Shown here one piece after another: positions 36,001 to 47,625 of a stretch of 64,000 nucleotides of DNA (positions are counted from its first letter, which is position 1; every line of letters begins with the position of its first letter). The notes below the pieces were generated by a model, which saw only the letters and a list, made by a program, of their open reading frames with translations, ran no database searches and was not told the origin of the DNA. This stretch comes from Bidens hawaiensis (Eukaryota > Streptophyta > Magnoliopsida > Asterales > Asteraceae), in NCBI GenBank assembly GCA_021521415.1, contig JAIQDT010000108.1, forward strand, positions 385,501 to 449,500. Direction: 5' to 3'. The translations under genes were made by a program, and so were the position numbers.

Positions 36001-36758
36001 AGAGAGAGAGAGAGAAATGATCAAATAAGAAGTTTGGTTTTCCTAAGAAGGCTATGAAGGAGGGTATTTTAGTCTACTACCTTAATATTGAAACCCACTT
36101 AATTTAATTTCAAAAACCCATTTAATTAAAACACACTTAATTAAAACCCACTTAAATTTTCACTTATTTCCTACAACTACCACTGCCCACCTCCACCCAC
36201 CGCCACCACCTTGCCGGAAAAGTCTTCGGAAATTTCGCCCGGAAAATAAAACACTATGAAAAACACAATGAAAAAGACACAATGTAAAAAACACAATGGA
36301 ATAAACACTATGAAAATAAAAACACAATTAAATAACACAATGTAAAAAACACAATGCAAAAAACATTATAAAAAATAAAACATACTTGTAAAACACAATT
36401 TTTGTAAAACACAATTATGATAAAGCACACCTTGTAAAAACCCATGATTTTTTTTATTTTTATAAAACAATATGGTACTCATATAAAAGATAAAAAAAAC
36501 TCATTTTTATGGTGAAATTGTTTTGAAAAAAAAATGTCGTATAAAAAAGTTATGGACGTTTTAAAATGATGGGGGAATTTGACATGTGCCTTGCATGTGA
36601 AGAGAGAAAGTCAACAAATGTGTTATCCCTATTATGTCTTTACCCTTGTTTTACACTTGATGATATCTTTAATCTAATCTCAACAATTCAATTCTCAAAT
36701 GAATGGACAAGATTATTTCCTATCCTTTCTAGGAAAACTAATCTTCTTATTATAACTC

Positions 36759-36761
<3 letters not shown>
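36001..36761. mobile_element. Inverted-end element 2 of the (TA)n chain
   Basis: The ends AATAAGAAGTTTGGTTTTCC and, on the minus strand, AATAAGAAGATTAGTTTTCC are inverted repeats; (TA)n lies on both sides. The interior has a GC-rich insert with gene-like composition (36180-36240) and about 170 bp of ACACAATG-AAAA repeats (36250-36420). Confidence 0.55.
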
Positions 36762-36799
<38 letters not shown>

Positions 36800-36802
<3 letters not shown>

Positions 36803-37001
36803 GAAGGTTAACGTACAAATGAAATTAACGAGTTAAATGTGAAAATCAAGTAGAGTAATTATATATACAAGTAGATTAATTATGTAATTAAATTATAGAG
36901 CAATTATCATTGAGTAGTTACATAATTACTCTACTTGTATATATAATTACTTTACTTGATTCTCACGTTTAGCACGTTAATTTCATTTGTATTTGATCCA
37001 A

Positions 37002-37005
<4 letters not shown>
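36800..37005. mobile_element. Element 3 of the (TA)n chain, long inverted repeats
   Basis: About 75 bp at each end are inverted copies (AAATGAAATTAACG and AGTAGAGTAATTATATATAC, near-perfect), separated by a short AT-rich centre. It is embedded in (TA)n on both sides, so any TA target duplication is hidden. Confidence 0.65.
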
Positions 37006-37036
<31 letters not shown>

Positions 37037-37042
<6 letters not shown>

Positions 37043-37243
37043 AAACTATCCTAAGAAGTGTAAGAAGTGGTTTTTACCCTTAAATAAAACACACCGAACA
37101 AAAAACACACCAAACTAACAAAATAAAACACATCGAACAAGAAACACACTAACAATATCCACCATCAGATGATCAAATCCAACGCCCGATATTACTTCTC
37201 ACACTTCTTACAAATAACTCACTTCTTATTTTAACCTCACCCT
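37037..37243. mobile_element. Element 4 of the (TA)n chain
   Basis: Shares AAAACACACC units and ATCCACCATCAGAT with element 6 at 37714-37960. Ends CCTAAGAAGTGTAAGAAGTG and, on the minus strand, AATAAGAAGTGAGTTATTTG are related. No coding content. Confidence 0.5.
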
Positions 37244-37269
37244 ATATATGTATATATATATATATATTA

Positions 37270-37685
37270 TAAAATGCTTAAGTTCAGGAAAGAAGTCATT
37301 TTATTGCGAGAAGTCATTTCAATAAATTAAAATTTTTCATTTTGTTTTTCCATTTAATTAATGAGAAGGGTATTTATGCCCAAGTTCAAACTGTACTTTT
37401 TTGACAACTAACAAAATGATTTAGTAAGTTTCAAATTACGTATTTTTATTTTTTACTTTTTATATTCTTTTAACTATTAATACTCATCATCAGTTTTATC
37501 AATAAAATGTATTTAAAATTCCATTTTTATTGTTTGTAAAATTATGTAGCGTCTTCTATGAACACTTTTTACCCTACTTTAGTTTTTTTTAGATTTCCTT
37601 TAGCTATATTTTAATATTCTTTATTTTATACCTTATGGTTGGGTTTAATTTTTTTCTCATATTCAACAAAATTTCAAATTCAACT
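37270..37685. mobile_element. Element 5 of the (TA)n chain, truncated relative of element 1
   Basis: The left end CTTAAGTTCAGGAAAGAAGT matches that of 34643. The right end lacks the matching inverted repeat, and (TA)n begins at about 37686. Confidence 0.45.
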
Positions 37686-37713
<28 letters not shown>

Positions 37714-37717
<4 letters not shown>

Positions 37718-37955
37718 GAAAGAGAGAGAGAGAGCAATGTTATAATAAGAAGTGGATTTTTTCTAAAAAATGTAGATAGTGTGTTGGCACCATTAGTTAT
37801 AATAAAACACACCATACAACAAACACATCACAACTAAAATAAAACACACTACACAATAAACACACTTTCCATATCCACCATCAGATCAATATATCTAACG
37901 CATCAGATTACTCCTTACACTTCTTAGACACACCTCACTTCTTATTTTAACTTCT

Positions 37956-37960
<5 letters not shown>
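37714..37960. mobile_element. Element 6 of the (TA)n chain
   Basis: Same family as element 4 by the shared AAAACACACC and ATCCACCATCAGAT blocks and by ends containing AATAAGAAGTGGATTTTT / AATAAGAAGTGAGG (minus strand). Confidence 0.5.
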
Positions 37961-37988
<28 letters not shown>

Positions 37989-37989
<1 letters not shown>

Positions 37990-38600
37990 TAGTTTTTATC
38001 CCCCGTATTACGGGGGTTGTTTTATATTGTTTGTTCTAATATTTATTTGTTTTTTTAATTTATATTTTTTTATTGTATGAAAGTTAATAATATATATATG
38101 GTTTGATGATAACTTGTTTCACAAATAAATGAGATGTTATAACCCGGTTTAAAAGCTATATGGTTTTGATGAGACCCAATGCCCGTTTATTTTTTTACTA
38201 TGAAATTGGTTTTTTAATTATAAATAATATTTATGAAAGTTAATAATATACTTATGGTTTGATGAGACCCAAGACCTGTTTATTTTTTTACAATCAAATT
38301 GGTGTTTTAATTTAAATAATATATATATATATCTTTTTTTTAAAATAAATAAGATATTATTTTATATGATATCCTATTTTATAGGATTTTTACATAAATA
38401 ATTTGGTGAGAATAACTTTTGATTTAATGGGATGTTATAACCCGTTTAAGGAATATATGGGTTTGGTAAGACCCATACCCATGAATTCGGGTCAAATGTA
38501 TGAGAAGCCTCCATTTAAAAATCAAGCAAATCTGGTGACTCCAAAAAAAGGGGGAGCGACCACATCGCGACACGTAGGATTTTTATGTCTTCGTTTATAT
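37989..38600 (-). mobile_element. Helitron 3' end, minus strand; 5' end not found
   Basis: The minus strand reads CCCCCGTAATACGGGGG, seven bases, then CTAG at 37989-37992 followed by host T: a textbook Helitron 3' terminus. Interior sequence to about 38500 contains diverged direct repeats (GTTAATAATATA, GTTTGATGA, GAGACCCA). The 5' TC end could not be located, so the right limit is only nominal. Related 3' ends occur at 41371 and about 42713 on the plus strand. Confidence 0.55.
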
Positions 38601-39099
38601 TTATATTATATATATATATATATATATACAATATTTACACAAACCATTATACTTAGATAAATAGATGAACATACTAAACAAGCAAATCATCATATTAATA
38701 CATACACAGCCAAAGATCCCTACACTATAATTTTTTTAACACGTCTTAATGATTCTTCGTAAAAGCCATAATCCCAAATTTTTAACTGATGAACATGTCC
38801 ATATGCGTCATGGATTTTCCCAATGTAGAATCTTTGTTGCAAATTTGCTTATTTGACTTAGCAACACCTTTTTTTGCTTTGATGAATCCTTACTGAATCC
38901 ACAATCCCAGATTCTTTGAACGCCAAGTTTCGCTTTGACTGTTTAAAAGTATAATCAAAACAAACAAAACTTATTAATTAATTAATTATATTCAAAGAGA
39001 TAATAATTTTATGGTCAAACAACATCAATAATTTGCTCATTATTTGATTAATATTTGATTGTTGATACTTATGATATTGATTTACATAATTTTATATAT
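38601..39099. other. Intergenic, nothing recognised
   Basis: AT-rich; no supportable gene or element boundary. Confidence 0.4.
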
Positions 39100-39432
39100 A
39101 TTATATTATTACACCAAAATCTGGTTATTACTTACTCAACATGTGTTGTTGACAAACATATTTCTACGCATATTGCAGAATGTTTATCTTAGATGTTTGA
39201 AGTTATTAAAGAACTTAGTTTATTTGGCCTTTAAGTTATTAATAAAAAAGACAAGATGTTACTATTATATATATTTGTTTTGTCTTTATTTGTAATTTAA
39301 TTTCTTCTGAATAATGTTTACTTGATTTTTGAATTTGATAAAAAAAAATAGATATTGTCACTAATATTGTATGTTGGTGCCTTATGAGCTATGAACCAAC
39401 AGTTCGCGCCCCGACATTTTCGTTATAAGTTA
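39100..39432 (+). mobile_element. Decayed LTR 3' end related to the young element's LTR
   Basis: TTACTCAACATGTGTTGTTG, TTTCTACGCATATTGCAG and AACAGTTCGCGCCCCGACAT align in order with the last 300 bases of the LTR at 20162-22340. It ends TTAGGGTGTGATA. It is much diverged, so it is an old relic of the same or a sister family. Confidence 0.6.
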
Positions 39433-39529
39433 GGGTGTGATAAAACGTCTCAATACGAAATACGTGGCTTAAATAGCGAATTCTGTGACTATGATTTTAA
39501 GAAAAGCAACTAAAGTCTTGGATGTCCTT

Positions 39530-41260
39530 TTTAATCCTTAGAATTAAAAGAATGTCTTTTATTTTATATCAAATTTCAGCGCGTGTCCTTTATCTTTAAA
39601 ATGGACGTGATTTGTACTTTATGTTTCTAAATGTTGAACCATTTATCCTTTAACACTAACTCAGTTTTTCTTGTTAAATCTTGTCATGTGCCTTCCATGT
39701 AAAGGTAAATTGGTCATTTTACTCATTTATTTTAAAAGACGTTTTAATATATATATATATATATGCAGTCCTCTCTCTCTCTCCACCATTAACAACACTG
39801 CAACATCCCACCACCCAGCTACACCTTCATCTCCGTCACCAACAAAAAGTGTTTCGATTTAAATCATCTTCCAACAAAAAATCTACTTTTTGAAAACCGA
39901 TTTCATCAAGATTTTCAAATTCTTTGTCTACAACACTCTTTTTCCCAAATTTGCCACTCAAGATCCTTACACAACTTTTCCAATTTCCATTGGATGGATT
40001 GTTTGCAATCTTTACCGTCTCCAATCCTAGAAACAAGATTATCCTAGAAGCAAGATCTGTAGCTACATTCAAATTGGTGTCAAAGAACACCAATTTCACC
40101 GGGATCGAACCTCACCATCGTCGTCACAGCCGGTTTTCCGACCACCTGTTTCCCAGAGAGCATTACATTAAAAAGATCCGGTCGCCGTACGGATACCTCT
40201 CCATCTTAGGGTTCCGCTACTGCTTAATACGTTTTCTTCGGTAAAAACGATTATACGGCCGATCTAACAGGGGATCTATAGATAGGGTAGATGCAGAAGG
40301 TTTAGTGACAACCCGATGAGCTTCCGGCAACCATTGGTTTTCCGGTGAGACTTTCTATAGCGGCGATGGGGTCAGCGATGATGTCTGTGGTAGCTGATGT
40401 TCCTGTGGTAGTCGGATGGTAACAAGCGGTGGTCAGTGGTGATTGTGGTGGTGGCTGTTGAGTTACAGTAGAGGGAGAGAGAGAGAGAGAGAATATATAT
40501 CTATATGTAAGAGAGAGAGAGTGTGTATATAGTTTTATCTTTTATTTTTTTTAATTAAATATGTGAAAGGACCGTATTGCTCTAATGTGCAAGGCACATG
40601 ACAGGATTTAATAAGAAATACTAACTGGGTTAACACCAAAGGATAAACTATGTAACGTTTGGAAACATAAAGTACAAATTACGTCAATTTTAAAGATAAA
40701 GGACATGTGCTAAAATTTAGTACAAACAAAGATAAAGGACCAATGTTTTAAAAACCGGTATTTTACTTGTACCAGATTAAGCTAAAAATGGTACAACCGG
40801 TTGAACCGGGTTATACTGGGACGTTCAACCGGTTGAATAGTTTAACTTATAATTTTCTATAAATGTAACTTCAATCTAAAAATAACGCAAAACTAAATGA
40901 TTCTTATAACAAAAAATAATCCAAAAGTTAATCCATATTAGAAATATAATGCAAAAACAATCAATTTTTCAAAAAATAGTCCTAAAGTTTACACGTTTGA
41001 ATGTTAATTGTTGGGTTAAAAGTATTTTTGAAAAAATAGGGGCCGCAAATATCAAAAATTTCTCGGGATAAAAATCGATTTGTCGATAAAAACCGGTATT
41101 TTAGACAAAAACCGCTGGTACGATATTCTAGCAAACCGGTCATAAATACCGGTCTCAAAATACCGGCCTAGGGTGAAAATCCGGTTTAACCGGTCGGTTT
41201 GAACCGGTTTTTGAAACACTATAAAGGACACTTTCTTACAATAAATAAAATTAAAATTTA
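39530..41260. mobile_element. Long-terminal-inverted-repeat element (MULE-like), nested hAT
   Basis: The left arm (about 39530-39715) and right arm (about 40570-40740 plus 41222-41255) are inverted copies sharing CCTTTATCTTTAAAAT, TTGTACTTTATGTTTC and TGTCATGTGCCTT. Arms of about 180 bp are typical of Mutator-like elements. Between them lies GC-richer DNA (39770-40500) with gene-like features: a CT-rich leader-like tract, then open stretches on both strands (39924-40244 plus, 39836-40099 minus). I do not recognise this cargo. A 9-bp target duplication was not found because the outer edges are diverged. Confidence 0.5.
40741..41221. mobile_element. 481-bp hAT-type miniature element with CCGG-rich interior
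   Basis: Inverted ends CAATGTTTTAAAAACCGG and, on the minus strand, TAGTGTTTCAAAAACCGG. Perfect 8-bp duplication TAAAGGAC (40733-40740 and 41222-41229). It interrupts the right arm of the long-inverted-repeat element and is therefore younger than it. Confidence 0.78.
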
Positions 41261-41371
41261 AAAAATATATATAAAAATATTTGAAACAAATAATGTAAAA
41301 TAACCTCGTAATACGTGGCGGACGGGGGTGGTGGGGGGGGGGGGGGGAAGGGAGGGGGTGATAAAAGCTAG
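41261..41371 (+). mobile_element. Helitron-like 3' end, plus strand
   Basis: GATAAAAGCTAG (CTAG at 41368-41371, host T next) follows a GC-rich stem region that now contains a G15 run (41333-41347). The upstream AT-rich text (AATAAATAAAATTAAAAT) matches the ends at about 42713 and, reversed, at 37989. The 5' end was not identified. Confidence 0.45.
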
Positions 41372-42629
41372 TATTTTATAAATACACATTTTGTATATAT
41401 TTTCTACGTTAAGTGAAAAGTGGAGAGCTTTCCATGTATGGGATCTAGTTGTTGATCGATCATATATAGGGCCTTTAAACTCAAATTAAGGACCACTAGT
41501 GCCGTTTGGCTACTTCCCCTAATCATGCCATCTTCAATAAATTTTTCCCAAAAAAGCTACAACATCTTCTTTAATAATTAAGTATCTTCATTTTGTTCAA
41601 ATTTAGTGGTTTGTTTCAACTTCCAACTATTGCTTATTATACCTTTTACATAAGCAAATATAAAGGAGTGCATTAAACTTTATAATAAGTACTACATATA
41701 ACAAAGTCATGATGATGGTTGTTACAAAAACTAATACATATTCTTGTGGAAAAACGCAAACTTTATTTGCTTTATAACTTAATAAATGTTTTTATTTATT
41801 CTGTCAATAAATTATTAAAAAAAATTCTTAATAGGAAAATATTTAAAAAAAAACAGACTAAAGTTAGATTTGTTAACTCAAGATGACATGATTAGTGAAT
41901 TTTGTTCGTTTTTTTGGGTATATCATGCTGCTTTTCATATAACCTAAACTGTTTTTGTGGGAGTTAAATAGTGTTAGTCTATGGTGCTCTCTTACCATTT
42001 ATAATTGTGTTGATACCTTTATAATGGTAAAACAATACAATGTTTGCTATAATTGTAAAGCAATTCAGTTATATAATAAAACATAATAATTATAAATGGT
42101 AAACGAACACAGTTTTCACTCTAATGTAAACAAAACAGGGTGAAAACAGAAATACCGGAAAAAAGACACAAGTATAAAAATTAAAATGATTTTATAATGT
42201 AATCTTTCTTAAAAATGCCGTACGAAAAGATTATCTACGAATCTTTCTCAGTCAATCTAACTATTGAGGTTTTTCCCAGAAATGTCTTTCATGCCATTTT
42301 TTTTGAATTAATGGTTCCGTAATCCTTCTTAGCCAATCTAGGCATTCTCTTTCTCTTTAAGTAAAATTAGGAGTTAAAAAAAAGTAAATTTAGGAGTCAA
42401 AATCACTTCATGCTAATTAGATTATTACTCCCAACCTAATCGTAATATGTTGAGTCATAATAGATTTTTGTTGTTTGGATAATCTGAATCCATGAATCCA
42501 TGATACAACGTTTCCCGTATCCTCCAGGCATCTCGATTTCTAGGTTTATATATCGGTTCTTTTACGGTTGTTCCATATTAGATACTAATAAGTGAAACAA
42601 CAATCGTAATATGAGAGATAAAAGCTATT
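41372..42629. other. Intergenic, nothing recognised
   Basis: AT-rich; no gene or complete element. Confidence 0.4.
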
Positions 42630-42716
42630 TTACAATAAATAAAATTAAAATCTAAGAAATGATAACGATTTTATAAACGAATAACATAAAATAACCCTCT
42701 AGTATGAGGGATAAAA
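42630..42716 (+). mobile_element. Diverged Helitron-like 3' end
   Basis: The stem CCCTCTAGTATGAGGG is followed by ATAAAAGTTAG, with TTAG in place of CTAG. The preceding 60 bases match the AT-rich end at 41261-41330. Confidence 0.4.
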
Positions 42717-44389
42717 GTTAGTCATTAAAATTAACATATAAAAGTTGTACTTAATTAGTGATTTCGAAGTTTTCATTTATTATAATATATGTATCATCAA
42801 AACTAAAATGATATATATACATTGCTAGCTTTTTTATTTTTTAAAGCGATGACGTTTCTTTTTTGTATTTAAACCACCACGCTCTCTAATTTAGAGAGTC
42901 TTATTGTCTCACTCTGACAAAACATATCGTTGGCTGCCACTTGACAGCCTTTGTGCCTCCACAAGAGCAGAACTCTATGTCGTAGCACACGGTGTGACCA
43001 AAAGCCAGATGGGCTTAGGATCCAAACTGATAACCTCGCAAGATTTAGTTTAAATTATTCATTGTCAATATCCACCCAAAGTGACACAAATGGGGATCGA
43101 ACTTAAGTTCCACTAGAGAACTCAAGTCTTCCTACCAGTACACACACACATAAATGCAAAAATCTTAACAAAATATGTGTATCACACGCTCTGAACTTAT
43201 AATAGAAACTTGCAAATATATGTTTATATATTTGAATATAAAATTTTTAACGAAGTATGAACAGATGATTTTATATAAATTTTATATTTTTGTAATTAAA
43301 TTGGAGTGACAACACGAAAGTCATGAAAATTATAAAAATAGTGTTAAACCAATCAGCGTACCTTTTGGTAGTATATTGATTTGTAGGTTTATAAGATTAG
43401 TATATGAAATAGCTAGTCGTTTAAAATAAGTCATCATAACTTTAAAAAACATCAATTATCAATGGGTCGAATCGGATTGAACCGCAACTGACTCACTCAT
43501 TACTAAAATTCATTTGAAAAGCTGGGAGTAGTTGGATAAGAGGTCAATGTGATCATCGTATTCTTGCAGTGACATGATTAAAATACAAAATTTAACTTTT
43601 TAAATTCATATATCTTCATATTTTCGTTGTATAAAATGATTTGTTAAAAATATCTATTCGTATTTTTGATAGAAAAATATCACTTAAAAGCAAGATTTTG
43701 AAACCAGACTGGAATAGCCGGCCTAGCTGATTCAGCCGAGAACGACTAGAGTCATCGGTCCGGTTACAGACAATTAAACTGGAGGGCAAAAAACCGGCTA
43801 GTTATTTATAAATCAAAAGAAGCGATCTTGAGCAAACGGAAAAAATGGTCTGGCTGAAAACAGTTTAAAAAATAAAACTTCAAAGTTTTTTTAGTATTGA
43901 GTGGAGTGCCTACAATATCTCTCGAGCTGCCTGCTCTGCTTGATGGGATGAGGAGTATTTTGATTATAAAAAAATGTTTATTAGATGGATTGATTATATA
44001 GTTATGACAATTGTATTTATGGTCTTCTATGTGGATATGCCAGTATGACTGTATGATTACATGTGTTTAAATATGTTTGCTTTAATAAGAAATATATACA
44101 GGTAAAGGTAAATATATAGGTACTTAAGTTTCAAGTTCATGTTGGAAACACGTCACGTTGTCTTTAAATCTAGTTATAACTTATAAGTCTCAACTTCAAA
44201 CTTTTCAACAATAGTTTTCTATTTTCGAACAAGGATCCATTTTAAGATTCTTTCGATGCATGCAGCTGTGATGCAGATATTTTATTAAGTGAAAATAAAC
44301 CATAGCCATGGAAATGCAATGTATATATTCTTTGATTTTAAAATTTTCCCAAATATATTTCAATTCTTAATTCTGGTAAAATGCCAATA
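42717..44389. other. Intergenic, decayed repeats only
   Basis: Contains a CCGG-containing block at 43690-43870 that resembles a decayed hAT-type miniature element, and a TTCGATCCCC (minus) phrase near 43095 that may be SINE-derived. Nothing coding. Confidence 0.35.
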
Positions 44390-44839
44390 GGAAGCAGAGG
44401 AGAAAAGACCTGAAGGGGAATGATGCCAAACTAGTCTATCTGGGATGTCAGAATCTAGAGAGATATCTTACAAAATAGATTGAGCCTCTGTGGATAAGCT
44501 AGGCAGAACTAAGGTAGAAAAATCAGCAGATTGAATAACTTCTCTAAAAGGAGTATTAAGATCCACATTCAGCACAGAAAAAGCACCGTCCCTAACTAAC
44601 GATCGGCTCATGTTTGAGAATGATGAATTACTTCGTGTCGACCTGTTGCCAATAAACTTTCCGGCCGCATATGAGAATGGAAAACTGGAGCATTTTCTGC
44701 TTCGGTGGATGAAGAATCGCGAACAAAAGAATTTTTAGTTGACCATGTTCCCAGAAAAAAATACTTTCAAGAAACGACAAACATGACTGAAGTGGCTATA
44801 CATACAAATCCATTTACGGATCTATATGCTCCGATTGGA
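44390..44839 (+). pseudogene. ccmFN: Nuclear insertion of mitochondrial DNA: ccmFN fragment
   Basis: The plus strand from 44535 to 44839 reads as the C-terminal part of the mitochondrial cytochrome c maturation protein CcmFN. Landmarks are NDRLMFENDELLRVDLLPIN, GKLEHFLLRWMKNRE, LTMFPEKKYFQETT and TEVAIHTNPFTDLYAPIG. CcmFN acts in heme attachment to c-type cytochromes at the inner mitochondrial membrane. Here the frame holds an in-frame TAG at 44736-44738 where the family has Trp, and similarity stops abruptly after 44839, before the protein's end. There is no start codon or gene context, so this is a NUMT. The sequence from 44390 to 44534 has similar base composition and may belong to the same insertion. 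The family call is by recall of the conserved motifs. Confidence 0.7.
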
Positions 44840-45161
44840 AAAGACATTCTACACATGTTATGATTTATTGTCATGAAAGATCTACGGATCATGTCCAACG
44901 TGAAAAAGGCTATCATTGGTCAAAAACGTAATTTTGTTATTTATTATCACTGCACACAGTACACAGCTTTCAATTTTAAAATATTTGGTTATTTTAGTTA
45001 AACTTCAATCATTTGTATATGAAATAATGAGACCAAAACATTGTTTTTAGAAGAAGGAAAAAGGTACTTAAGTCGTCATTATTATTTTGTGACACTTGTA
45101 TTATTATATTTATTATAAAAATAAGACCTTGATCCTAGAAGATTTACACAACAAATACCAC

Positions 45162-45167
45162 CACGTG
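45162..45167 (+). promoter_or_regulatory. G-box CACGTG upstream of the Aux/IAA gene
   Basis: CACGTG lies about 165 bases before the start codon, a plausible bZIP/bHLH (light or PIF) site. Function is inferred from motif and position only. Confidence 0.4.
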
Positions 45168-45215
45168 TTTGCATATGATCCGTCAGTTCACAATGCAAAA
45201 GATGCAACCCTTTGT

Positions 45216-45222
45216 TATATAT
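45216..45222 (+). promoter_or_regulatory. TATA box of the Aux/IAA gene
   Basis: TATATAT about 107 bases before the start codon, followed by a CT-rich leader (about 45235-45270) typical of plant 5' untranslated regions. Confidence 0.5.
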
Positions 45223-45328
45223 GCACATGAACCTCTTTCCACTTCTCTTTCTAATTGCATCTCTCTCTCAAGAAACTAAGAACTGAAAGTAGAATCAAGA
45301 AGCAGTAGTGAAATTTGGAAAGAAAAGC

Positions 45329-47625
45329 ATGATGCACCTCAAGGAAACTGAGTTGTGCCTTGGCTTGCCTGGCGGCGGTGAGGCGGATACTTTAAAGGTC
45401 AACGGGAAACGCGGGTACTCAGAGACTGTTGATCTTATGCTCAATCTTCAAACAAATGACCAGTCATCCTCTTCAACTGATCTCAAGGATAAGAAGTTGC
45501 AAACATCAGCTAAGAACAACAAAGATTTGATCAAACCACCAGCCAAGTAAGCAAGCAACTATAAAAGTGGAATATATTTTCCTAAGAAAATTTACAACCA
45601 ATAATAATATGTGTGTATGGATATGTATAGCTTGTCAGTTATTTTAATTGAATTACTTGATACACACGTAAACGTATCTACTAAGGTCTCACTCATAACA
45701 AGATTTTAAAAAGAGTGAGCTAAAAGGTTAGGGAAAATAAGATAAGCGCAAACATTTCCCAATTTTTAAACGATATAAATATGCGTACATGTGAATTGTG
45801 AATGAGTCAGTGATTGAGCATCTATGCAAACCGGTTGAGATCAAATGAGCATAAATTTTTTTAACATGTATGATAAAATGATTACTATGAACTCTAATTA
45901 ATTAGCTTATTAATTTTCCTTTTGATTTGGTGGATTAATAGGGCACAGGTGGTAGGATGGCCACCGGTGCGAAACTACCGCAAGAACGTGATGGCTCAGA
46001 AGAGCAACACTGAGGAAGTAACTGAGAAGGTGGTGGCAGCGACAGGTGGTAGCGGCAGCGCAGCGGCTTTTGTGAAGGTTTCCATGGATGGAGCACCCTA
46101 TCTTCGCAAGGTGGACCTCAAATTGTATGAGAGTTATCAACAACTGTCGGATGCTTTGGCCAAGATGTTTAGTTCTTTCACCATGGGTAAGTTTTAATTA
46201 GTTTATTCATTATTACTTAATAATTAAACTTTTATGATCAAATAATTGAAAACACTAGTACTAAAGAAAGACAAATTTTGTTAAATACAAAATAATATAA
46301 TTATCATTACATATTCCACAACTTTACTTAGGTTGTTAATATACAACAACCATTAAATGTTAACATCATAGTACTAAGTTTTTGTTTATTATTATCATTA
46401 TTTTTGGAAGGGCGCATCATGGTACTAATTTAGATTTCTATATTTTTACTCTTTAATTCTTACAATATTCTATAAAAGGTCATAAAACATATATTACATA
46501 TTAATTATAAGAAATAGTTAATTATATTTTTACTCTTTAATTCTTAAATTTTCTATAAAAAAGTCGTAAAACATATGTTACATATTATTAATAAACTATA
46601 TATTTACAAAAGTATAACGAGAGTAACTATAAAGAAAAATTATTATCTAATGATAACTCCTAATTATAACAAAGATAGCTATAATTCATGTTATATATCC
46701 AACACAACATAAACATTTTATCTAATAATAACTAACAAATTCTATCTAATACTATATCATGTTATGTTTCTATAAAAAAATTCTTGTTATTAACCTTGCA
46801 GGAGATTATGGATCTCAAGGGATGATAGATTTCATGAATGAGAGCAAACTGATGGGTCTTTTGAACAGTTCTGAGTATGTTCCAAGCTATGAAGATAAAG
46901 ATGGTGACTGGATGCTTGTCGGGGATGTCCCATGGCAGTAAGTTCTTGATCCTAATGGAAATTTAGATATCCAATCAACAAAACATCTTGATTCGATCTC
47001 ATCAATCTCTGACTTGTTTTTTGTCCAGAATGTTTGTTGATTCTTGCAAGCGACTTCGAATCATGAAGGGTTCGGATGCAATCGGACTCGGTAAGCAACT
47101 CCAACAAAATCATTTCTATCTATTAGTCATATAACTAATGACCCCTTTGTATATCCATACCCTGGCTCGACTAATTAAACTTCTGTTGGGTGTAAAGCGA
47201 ATTTTAAAATTGAGACATTTACATAAAAAAAACTGTAATTATAAAAATATTTTTTTACATTAGCTTTAACACGTGAGAATAATATGATAACCGTAAATTT
47301 ATTGTATACGATTTTAGGAAGGCACACAATCACCCACGTTAGAGTTGGAATCAGTTTTAATGAAAGAAAACTATTCAAAGTATATTGATTTATTGCTTTA
47401 CTTGTCAAAACATTAAATTAAACGAAGATAAAACGTTAAAAATTAGTGAGCCTTAGACAGTATAAACTTCAACTTATCTTTTTGTTAAGTTAAGATTAGC
47501 CAGTTTACACCGTTCGATGTAAACCCTTCTAGGAAAGATACTAAATATTAACTGATGTAAACCATACTCTTGGTAAATTAATTACAGCACCGAGAGCGAT
47601 GGAGAAATGCAAGAACAGGTGCTAA
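45329..47625 (+). CDS. Aux/IAA auxin-response repressor, complete, 5 coding exons
   Basis: Exons by GT-AG sites and frame: 45329-45546, 45942-46186, 46802-46937, 47029-47090, 47588-47625; 232 residues. Domain I has the EAR-type repression motif LCLGL (9-13) that recruits TOPLESS. Domain II has the degron VGWPPV (77-82, at 45952-45969) recognised by TIR1/AFB receptors with auxin. The C-terminal PB1 domain (about 115-225, domains III/IV) has the invariant Lys118 and the acidic DKDGDW segment (186-191), and binds ARF transcription factors and other Aux/IAAs. The protein is a short-lived nuclear repressor. The start is the ATG at 45329 (a second ATG follows at once); an upstream in-frame GTG is not a plant start. 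The intron positions and the [20 protein letters not shown] ending place it near the IAA14/IAA16/IAA17 clade (inference). The ending CKNRC is slightly unusual. All degron residues are intact, so auxin-dependent turnover is expected. Confidence 0.95.

Noticed and set aside
42904..42909. TGTCTC as an auxin response element of the Aux/IAA gene
   Set aside because: It is 2.4 kb upstream with repeats and a NUMT between; a single 6-mer is expected by chance.
45308..45328. Upstream in-frame GTG as start of the Aux/IAA gene
   Set aside because: Plants start at ATG here; the ATG at 45329 gives the normal Aux/IAA N-terminus with the LCLGL motif close to the start.
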